Assembly: GCA_050260415.1 (NCBI GenBank)
Contig: JBLNCE010000150.1
Coordinates: 9,537 to 73,536 of the forward strand
DNA from: JBLNCE01 sp050260415
Lineage (GTDB): Bacteria > Bacillota > UBA4882 > JAAYXC01
Length of the DNA: 64,000 bases
Direction of reading: 5' to 3'
Each line of letters begins with the position of its first letter. The stretch's first letter is position 1. The position numbers and the translations under genes were made by a program. The notes below the pieces were generated by a model. It saw only the letters and a list, made by a program, of their open reading frames with translations. It searched no databases and was not told the DNA's origin. Positions 57,935-64,000 of this stretch are shown piece after piece.

Positions 57935-58849
57935 CTACCCGGCCGGCGGGCGTCCATACGCGCCGCCCGCGAAGTGATCCTTGAGGCCGTTCACGATGGC
58001 GCCGGCGGCGCGTTTGTGAAACGTACAGCTACGCAGCCAGCCTTCCTCGACCGGGTTTGAGATGGTCGCAAATTCCACCAGCACCACGGGTGCCGCAAGA
58101 TCGGCCCAAGGTCGGCCGGCGCCGCATCCACGCGCCGGCAGCGGCAGCTTGCGGACGGCGGTTTCGTAGATGCAGAGCGCCAACGTTTGTCCCACGTCGT
58201 TTAGCCAACAAACCCTGGTGCCCGCTATCGATGGATCGGGGAACCACCCCGTATGCAACACGACCATGGCTTCGGCTCCGGCGCGGTCGGCGACGGCACA
58301 GCGGTCCGGCCAGGAGAGAGCGCGGTCGTCCTCCCGGGTCAAAGTAACGGCGCAGTCCAGGTGCTTCAGTTGTTCCGCCAGACAACGGGCCACCGCCAGC
58401 GTCATATCCTTTTCCAGCAGGTCGATAGGACCGCGGCCGCCGTGGTCCTCCCCGCCGTGGCCGGGGTCCACGACGATTGCGCGGCCGTGCATGATCCGCC
58501 AGAGGGGGGCGCGCTGCAAAGCGATACAAAGCCGTGCCGGCAAGCCCGGAACGACGTACGCGGTCGATCCGGTCGCATGATCGAGGACCAATGCAATGCG
58601 CAAGCCATGATCCTGCCGGGCGAGGGAGATCTCGTGCAGAAGGCCGTCGCATACCCTGATGCTCCCGTCAGGCATGCGCGTCCGCGCGTCCGGCAAGGTC
58701 ACCACCAGGCGGCGCGGACCGTCGCTTTCCATCGTGTACCTGGCCGGATGGTCGGATTCGATCTGCACGAGGGTGATACCGGCGAAACGGTTCAAGCACG
58801 GCTGTACGGCCGCGCTGATGTTGGTGACGATGGGCGCCTCATGGGTCAT
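57935..58849 (-). CDS. N-acetylmuramoyl-L-alanine amidase, Amidase_3 type (host)
   Basis: This 304-residue protein has the Amidase_3 core: IVVDPGHGGEDHGGRGP, VTLTREDDRALSWPDRCAVA, and VVLVEFATISNPVEEGWL with the catalytic Glu. Residues 20-115 look like an AMIN-type beta domain. No signal peptide is evident at this start. It should hydrolyse peptidoglycan, perhaps in sporulation or division (CwlD/AmiC type). Confidence 0.85.
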   Translation of the reverse strand: MTHEAPIVTNISAAVQPCLNRFAGITLVQIESDHPARYTMESDGPRRLVVTLPDARTRMPDGSIRVCDGLLHEISLARQDHGLRIALVLDHATGSTAYVVPGLPARLCIALQRAPLWRIMHGRAIVVDPGHGGEDHGGRGPIDLLEKDMTLAVARCLAEQLKHLDCAVTLTREDDRALSWPDRCAVADRAGAEAMVVLHTGWFPDPSIAGTRVCWLNDVGQTLALCIYETAVRKLPLPARGCGAGRPWADLAAPVVLVEFATISNPVEEGWLRSCTFHKRAAGAIVNGLKDHFAGGAYGRPPAG

Positions 58850-58950
58850 CAACCGGGATCAGCCTTTCACCTTTCATAACTGCGCTCCCGCGGCCCTGCA
58901 TAATATGCTAAGAGCATCCGTGGTGGTGCCCGTTTCCCGAAGGAGAGAAG

Positions 58951-59610
58951 ATGATGGAGAAAGACCGGGCCTACGCGCGGCTTCCGATTCGCACGCACGT
59001 CATCACCGAGCGGGACGATCTGGTCGAGGTCGTCGTGCGCTATACAAAAGGCTTGGTAGATCCCGGCGACGTGGTGGTGCTCTCGGAGAGCATGGTGGCC
59101 ATCGCCCAAGGCCGGGCCATCATTTACAGCAAGGTCAGGCCGGGTATTTTGGCCAGGTTTCTCTGCCGTTTTCCGCAGAAACACGGCAGTCTGGCGACGC
59201 CGCAGGCCATGCAGCTGGCCATCGAAGACGCGGGCAGGGCGCGGGTCCTGGCGGGAGCCGTGGCGGCGGGGATTGGCCGTCTCCTGGGCCGTCGAGGCTG
59301 GTTTTTTGTCGTCGCCGGCCGGCACCTGGCCTATGTCGATGACATCGCCGGCACGCTTCCACCCTATGACCGGCACATCGTCTTGGGACCAAGGGAGCCG
59401 GAGCGCCTGGCCGGCCGGATCCGAGCCCGGATCGGCGTTGATGTGGCCATTGTCGATGTGAACGATATCCATTGCGTGGATGTCATCGCATACGCGGGCC
59501 GGCTCGAGCCGGAAGCTTTTCGGCAGGCCTTGATCGATAATCCCGCCGGGAACGACGATCAGCAGACGCCGATCGTGATCTTGAAGCGGATTAAGAGCGG
59601 CACGGAGTAA
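58951..59610 (+). CDS. CofE-like (coenzyme F420 gamma-glutamyl ligase family) protein (host)
   Basis: This 219-residue protein matches the F420-0:gamma-glutamyl ligase fold with GDVVVLSESMVAIAQGRAI, RFLCRFPQKHG, VDVAIVDVNDIHCVDVIAYA and VILKRIK. In cofactor F420 makers it adds glutamates. Many Firmicutes carry relatives without other F420 genes, so the substrate is uncertain. GGAGAG precedes the ATG. Confidence 0.75.
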   Translation: MMEKDRAYARLPIRTHVITERDDLVEVVVRYTKGLVDPGDVVVLSESMVAIAQGRAIIYSKVRPGILARFLCRFPQKHGSLATPQAMQLAIEDAGRARVLAGAVAAGIGRLLGRRGWFFVVAGRHLAYVDDIAGTLPPYDRHIVLGPREPERLAGRIRARIGVDVAIVDVNDIHCVDVIAYAGRLEPEAFRQALIDNPAGNDDQQTPIVILKRIKSGTE

Positions 59611-59741
59611 TCCTGGAGGGAAAACCCGGACCCCAGGAACCGTCCGTCAAGTCTAGCCGGGTAAGAATCGTCCGGCGGAGATAGGTGATTGGTATGGACC
59701 CCGGCAGGTAGCCAGAATCATCGTCGCGAGCAGCCGGGCCA

Positions 59742-60425
59742 TCAGTCGGCTTTCCGCCGGAAGGGTCCGCTCAGGAAATGGCCAAAGCCCACGAGGACCA
59801 CCCGTGCCACGCTCCTCGCGCTAAAGCGAAGCCGGCCGCGATCGAGGCGCATGAGCCCCTGCTGGACTTGATACTCGCCCAGCCTGCGCTCGTTGCGGCG
59901 TACCATATCGAGAAGCTCTCCCTCGTCCGGGATCCGAATCTCCATACCTTGCCCGACCAAGGCGTGAAGCCGTTCGCGATGCCTCTTGAGGAGTAGTTCC
60001 GTATCCGGCGCCACGGCCTCGCGTAGGAACCAGGGTGGCATCGCCAGCTTGGTGGGACCCGCGGAAGTTGTATCCAACAAGGACCCGTCCGTGAACTCGG
60101 TCAGGACCGAGACGGATTGCTTGGCCCCGTCCAGGCCGGCTACGGATTCCTCGACGGCCCACCCGTAGGACTCTCGCGTCGCTTCTTGAAAGATCCGCAT
60201 GATCGTGGTGGACAGGCCGTCGTGCCAGGCGAAATCGCCCACATGACGGTACCCGTTCTCGCGAAAAGCCTGTGCCTGAAGGTCAAAAAACCCCGGATCG
60301 CGGGCGCCGCTCACGTCTCCGGGCGTGAGGGCGGGTACGAGCGGCATGGAAAAGCGGGTGATCGAAATCACAACGGCGACAACCCATCCTAGAACGAGCG
60401 CTATCAGGATCCAGAGCAGTATCAT
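59742..60425 (-). CDS. Membrane-anchored protein of unknown function (host)
   Basis: This 227-residue protein has an N-terminal membrane helix (LLWILIALVLGWVVAVVIS) and a mixed alpha/beta outer or cytosolic domain with ETFTDGSLLDTT-like FTDGSLLDTTSAGPTKLAMP. Similar proteins of unknown function occur in Firmicutes. ATG 60425 is six bases after GGAGGGG. A much longer antisense frame over the next MFS gene is not used. Confidence 0.6.
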   Translation of the reverse strand: MILLWILIALVLGWVVAVVISITRFSMPLVPALTPGDVSGARDPGFFDLQAQAFRENGYRHVGDFAWHDGLSTTIMRIFQEATRESYGWAVEESVAGLDGAKQSVSVLTEFTDGSLLDTTSAGPTKLAMPPWFLREAVAPDTELLLKRHRERLHALVGQGMEIRIPDEGELLDMVRRNERRLGEYQVQQGLMRLDRGRLRFSARSVARVVLVGFGHFLSGPFRRKAD

Positions 60426-60524
60426 GGCCATCCCCCTCCCGTCTTCGGAATTTTCGCCGTGTTCCGTTTGGCTCCTGCCGATCGCAGGCATACTAAGACC
60501 CAGGTATATACACAGGAGGGCCGT

Positions 60525-61757
60525 ATGGACAAGAAAACGCATACCACTGTCCTGGTGCTTTGCTTGGTCCCTTTCATCATGGTCCTGGGCAATTCGATGC
60601 TCATCCCCGTCCTGCCGGCGATCAGAAAAGCCCTGCACATCAGCCTCTCGCAGGTCGGTCTCCTGATCACCGCCTTCTCCGTCCCCGCTGGGATCGTGAT
60701 TCCATTCGCCGGTTTCTTGTCCGACCGGATCGGCCGCAAACCCGTGATGGCGCCGGCCTTGTTGATTTACGGCATCGGGGGGATCCTCGCCGGCCTGGCC
60801 GGGGCGTTCGTCAGAGAATCCTACTACCTCCTCCTCGGCGCGCGCATCATCCAAGGTATCGGCGCGGGCGGCACCTATCAACTGGCCATGGCCCTGGCGG
60901 GGGATGAGATCCAGAGCAAGGAAAGGGCGCAAGCCCTGGGGTTCCTGGAAGCGGCCAACGGATTGGGGAAGGTCGTCAGCCCGTTGGCGGGCGCGGCTTT
61001 GGCCCTCATCAGCTGGCAGACGCCGTTCTTTGTCTATGGGGTCCTGGCCTTTCCGATCGCGGCGGCGGTTTTTTGGTTTGCCAGCGAGAAAAAGAAGCGC
61101 GCCGGCGCCTCCCAATCCATGAAGCAGTATTGGCAGGGATTCGCCCAAATCGCAAAGGCGAAGGGCGCCGCCCTGGCGGTGGCGTTCCTGGCGGGCATGA
61201 TCGTGCTCTTTACTCTCTTCGGCGTGCTTAGTTTCTTTGCGGATGTGCTTGAAAAAGACTATCACATCCAGGTTTTCGGCCGCGGTCTGATCTTGGCGTT
61301 GCCGGTTCTGACCATGGCGGTGACCTCTTTTGTCCTGGGTATCATCCTCAAGAAAAAGCCCGCCGCCCTTATCAAACCGTTCATCTTCACCGGATTGCTG
61401 ATCGTGGCCGCGGGCCAGGCGCTCTTCGCCCTCCTCCCCGCCAAGGCCTGGGGGATCGTACCGCCCGTCCTGGCCACGATCCTGGTCGGCCTGGGAACCG
61501 GCACTTCCCTGCCGCCGCTCAACACGCTCATCACGAGCGCCGCGCCGCGCGCCGAACGCGGCGGTCTTACCTGCCTCTATGGCACGGTCCGCTTCTTCGG
61601 CGTGGCCATCGGTCCGCCTGTTTTCGCACTGGGCATGAAGGGTGTTAAGCACCCGCTCTACCTGGGCGTCGCCGGCGCCGTCGCGGCCTTGGCTGTCCTT
61701 ACGCTTTTCCTCATCAAGCCGCAAGAGGTCCTGCCGCAGAATATGGCGGAAGGCTAA
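60525..61757 (+). CDS. MFS transporter, multidrug-type (host)
   Basis: This 410-residue protein has 12 hydrophobic segments and the motif GFLSDRIGRKPVMAPALL. PFIMVLGNSMLIPVLPAIRK near the start and RIIQGIGAGGTYQLAMAL resemble drug-H+ antiporters of the DHA1 class. GGAGGG precedes ATG 60525. The substrate is not known. Confidence 0.88.
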   Translation: MDKKTHTTVLVLCLVPFIMVLGNSMLIPVLPAIRKALHISLSQVGLLITAFSVPAGIVIPFAGFLSDRIGRKPVMAPALLIYGIGGILAGLAGAFVRESYYLLLGARIIQGIGAGGTYQLAMALAGDEIQSKERAQALGFLEAANGLGKVVSPLAGAALALISWQTPFFVYGVLAFPIAAAVFWFASEKKKRAGASQSMKQYWQGFAQIAKAKGAALAVAFLAGMIVLFTLFGVLSFFADVLEKDYHIQVFGRGLILALPVLTMAVTSFVLGIILKKKPAALIKPFIFTGLLIVAAGQALFALLPAKAWGIVPPVLATILVGLGTGTSLPPLNTLITSAAPRAERGGLTCLYGTVRFFGVAIGPPVFALGMKGVKHPLYLGVAGAVAALAVLTLFLIKPQEVLPQNMAEG

Positions 61758-61998
61758 CCGCGAGCCCGACCACCGGAAGTTCTCCTTGACGAACCTCCCG
61801 CCGCTCGGTAAGGGATAAGCAATCCGCCGGAACGATAACGATCTGGAACGGTCGCGCGTGCACCGCTAGAGCTTTGCGGCCGTTCTTGCCGATCGATCTT
61901 GTCTTGCGCCGCCACCGCCTCAACTTGCCTCCCGCCTTTTTCGCCCGCCGCTCGGTCAGAGCCGCCAAACGGATGCCAAACGCAAAAAGCGTGAGCAA
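61714..61998 (-). CDS. Doubtful small gene in the gap before the histidine kinase
   Basis: A 94-residue frame starting at TTG 61998 lies on the minus strand, overlapping the MFS C-terminus. It is Arg/Lys-rich at the front (RAKKAGGKLRRWRRKTRS) and has a hydrophobic end. No ribosome binding site is clear, and no family is seen. The surrounding gap 61758-62185 otherwise shows only a short AT-rich stretch near 62050, possibly the kinase promoter. Confidence 0.3.
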   Translation of the reverse strand: MLTLFAFGIRLAALTERRAKKAGGKLRRWRRKTRSIGKNGRKALAVHARPFQIVIVPADCLSLTERREVRQGELPVVGLAVSLPPYSAAGPLAA

Positions 61999-62185
61999 AG
62001 GCAGGTCATTACGGCAGGGAACTGCTCTATCGCCCGAAGTGAAGGAATAGATTCATATTTGTCCAATATTAAGATACCCGCACTCTATCTCCACGCGCGC
62101 TTCTGCCCCGGTTTTTCCAGCCGTTGACTCGATCGCGTTAGCGAGCGGTCCGGCATGTACAGTCAAGAAATGGGCGGGTGATGAG

Positions 62186-63961
62186 ATGGGCGAGAATATG
62201 CGCTTCCCGGATTCAGAAACAGGTCCGCCCAGGGACGGCGAACCGATTGCGCCACTTGGCAAAGCGGAGATGACCATGAACGGGTTGTTGCAGTGTGTCA
62301 TCGACGCCGCCCGTGTTCTTACCGGAGCGGGGATCGGCATGGCCTGCCAGGTATTTGGGGACGGCTCTTTTCGCGTCGGCGCGGTCTCCGGTACGGACGG
62401 CGCCGCCTGTTGGCTGGCACAGCCGATGCTGGAAATGTGGCCTGCCGGTGTCTATACCGAACTAATCGATGAGCGGACCACCATTCGCTTGACCGCCAAG
62501 GCGCTACAAAGCCACCCGGCCTGGCGCGGGCTGCCCGAAGGCCACGGTCCGCCGCGTGGACTGCTTGGCGCGCGTTTGATGGGGGAGGATGGAAAGGCCG
62601 AAGGTTTGATCGTGGTGTCCGACAAGGCCCAGGGAGATTTCACGGCCGAGGACGAAGCCTTGCTGGCGCAACTGGCCGCCATTGCGTCGCTCGGCATAAA
62701 GCACATCGAGGCGCATGCCGCGGTCGAGGCAAGGGCCCAGGAGGCGGAACAGGGCCGCCGCCTGCTCGAGGATGCCGAACACGCGCGCCAACAGCTTTTG
62801 GAAGAAATCGACCTGCAACGCCTGGAGGCCGAGCGTCAGGCGGCGCAGGTAAGCGCCATCCTTGAGAACCTGCGGGAGGGGGTCGTGGTCCTGGATGGCG
62901 CGGGCCAGCTGATCCTGGCAAATCAGATGGCACGGGCCGTGATGCACCTCGGCGAGGAGTCCCTGGGACTGAACGGACTCTACGGTATCGTACGGCTCTT
63001 GAATCTCGACGGGACGCCGATCTCCCGCGAAGAATGGCCTCTGAACCGGCTTTTGCAGGGCGAGCATTTCAGCGACCGGGAGTATATACTCGAGAAACCC
63101 GGCGGGGCAAGGCTTCGGGTGCTCTTGAGCGGTTCCACGGTAAGCGATGGAGACGGCCAAACAGTCCTGGCGATCGTAACCTGGCATGATGTTACGGAGT
63201 TGCGGCAGCTGGAGCAGTGCCAGGTCGAATACCTGCGGATTATCTCCCATGAACTTCGCCAGCCGCTGACGGTAATCACCGCCCAGGCGCAATTGGCGGA
63301 GCGCGTCGCGGACAAGCCGGAGCGCGTCCGCAAGAGCACGCGCGCCATCGCCACCACGGCGTGGCGTATGAATACCATGATCCAGGATCTGGTCGACTCG
63401 GCGCGGCTCGAATCGGGACAGCTGAGGTTGAAGCGGCGTGAACTCAGCGTGCCGAATGTGATCGCGGATCTGTTGGAGCGGGCCAAAGAGGCGCTGGACA
63501 CCGGGCGGATTACGGTGGAGGCGCCCGAGGGACTGCCGCTTGTCAGGGCGGATCTGAACCGCCTGGAGAGCATCGTGGTCAACCTCCTGACCAACGCGCT
63601 GAAGTATTCCGCTCCGGGCACCGAGGTCAGAGTCTCCTTCGCTTGTGACGGCAAGGAAGTTATCACCTCTGTTTCGGACCTGGGATGCGGGATCGCGCCG
63701 GCGGATCTCCCGCATATCTTCGAGCGGTATTACCGCGCCGCGGAGGTACGGGACCTGGAAGAAGGATTGGGGCTGGGTCTGTATATCGGCAAGGGGCTGG
63801 TGGAAGCGCATGGCGGGCGGATCTGGGTGGTAAGCGAGCTTGGAAAGGGAAGCACGTTTTCGTTTGCCCTGCCCGTAACAAGACCTGTGCCAAAAAAGAA
63901 GGCACAGATGCGAGGAAAAAAGGGCGGGAATGTCGAAGTATCAAGGCAAGACGCGGATTGA
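62186..63961 (+). CDS. Sensor histidine kinase with GAF and PAS domains (host)
   Basis: This 591-residue protein has a GAF-like domain at residues 30-170, a coiled coil at 180-230, a PAS-like domain at 230-345 (SAILENLREGVVVLDGAGQL, ILANQMARAVM), a HisKA domain with the phospho-acceptor His 355 (RIISHELRQPL), and an HATPase with N-box NLLTNALKYS and G boxes (DLGCGIAP, EGLGLGLYIGKGLV). No membrane segment is seen, so it is a cytosolic sensor. Its response regulator is not in the window. Bases 63962-64000 hold nothing I can identify. Confidence 0.92.
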   Translation: MGENMRFPDSETGPPRDGEPIAPLGKAEMTMNGLLQCVIDAARVLTGAGIGMACQVFGDGSFRVGAVSGTDGAACWLAQPMLEMWPAGVYTELIDERTTIRLTAKALQSHPAWRGLPEGHGPPRGLLGARLMGEDGKAEGLIVVSDKAQGDFTAEDEALLAQLAAIASLGIKHIEAHAAVEARAQEAEQGRRLLEDAEHARQQLLEEIDLQRLEAERQAAQVSAILENLREGVVVLDGAGQLILANQMARAVMHLGEESLGLNGLYGIVRLLNLDGTPISREEWPLNRLLQGEHFSDREYILEKPGGARLRVLLSGSTVSDGDGQTVLAIVTWHDVTELRQLEQCQVEYLRIISHELRQPLTVITAQAQLAERVADKPERVRKSTRAIATTAWRMNTMIQDLVDSARLESGQLRLKRRELSVPNVIADLLERAKEALDTGRITVEAPEGLPLVRADLNRLESIVVNLLTNALKYSAPGTEVRVSFACDGKEVITSVSDLGCGIAPADLPHIFERYYRAAEVRDLEEGLGLGLYIGKGLVEAHGGRIWVVSELGKGSTFSFALPVTRPVPKKKAQMRGKKGGNVEVSRQDAD

Positions 63962-64000
63962 AGGGAGTCAAATGGATTGGGTACATTCAGACCCTACCAA

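Noticed and set aside
59742..61724. Long minus-strand open frame of 660 codons covering the MFS gene
   Set aside because: Only the part up to 60425 looks like a real protein; the rest is Gln/Glu/Arg/Gly-rich antisense of the MFS gene, which has clear membrane motifs on the plus strand.

Overview
The window is about 55 kb of a temperate, contractile-tailed (myovirus-type) prophage followed by about 9 kb of host chromosome. The DNA is GC-rich. Many genes start with GTG or TTG behind strong AGGAGG-type ribosome binding sites, which suggests a GC-rich Firmicutes-type host (Clostridia or a relative). This is inferred from style and gene families; I cannot name a species. The left end of the prophage, including any integrase and attL, lies outside the window. 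The right end is the 3' part of a tRNA gene (probably tRNA-Phe) at 54859-54904, which marks attR.

Layout of the prophage. 1-2000: leftward repressor with two HTH domains, divergent promoters with operator repeats, then Cro-like and other HTH regulators. 2061-8182: recombination and repair block (YqaJ-type exonuclease, an unknown protein in the position of an annealing protein, SbcC-like ATPase, UvrD-type helicase). 8166-9143: tiny Cys-rich proteins. 9148-10894: lambda-O-like initiator whose coding sequence carries six palindromic 17-bp iterons followed by an AT-rich stretch (probable origin), then a DnaC-like loader. 10884-16350: accessory early genes (3D-domain secreted protein, MT-A70 methyltransferase, HD hydrolase, ASCH protein, YkgJ-like protein), ending in a sigma-region-4-like late regulator. 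16626-29892: terminase, portal, an 1121-residue MuF-type head protein with kinase-like and putative ADP-ribosyltransferase-like regions, protease, scaffold, capsid and connectors. 29916-43642: sheath, tube, tail chaperone with a -1 frameshift site, tape measure, baseplate and fibre. 43661-46661: AT-rich lipoprotein gene and lysis genes.

Right arm. A secreted thermonuclease gene on the minus strand (46715-47392) sits between terminators. A leftward operon (53062 to 47608) carries DUF932, DUF5131, RusA and several unknown proteins. Its promoter is covered by the same TGTCATCA-type repeats as the repressor region. Pointing the other way is a pair made of a small winged-helix protein and a tubulin/FtsZ-like GTPase, which resembles a TubR-TubZ (type III) partition operon, followed by a terminator and attR.

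Host flank (55003-63961): PfkB-type sugar kinase, two MFS transporters, membrane proteins, an Amidase_3 cell-wall hydrolase, a CofE-like (F420 gamma-glutamyl ligase family) protein and a GAF/PAS histidine kinase.

The strongest candidates for new biology are the MuF-kinase-toxin-like head protein, the tubulin/wHTH pair in a chromosomally integrated prophage, the iteron origin inside the initiator gene, and a repressor-like operator set used at both ends of the element.
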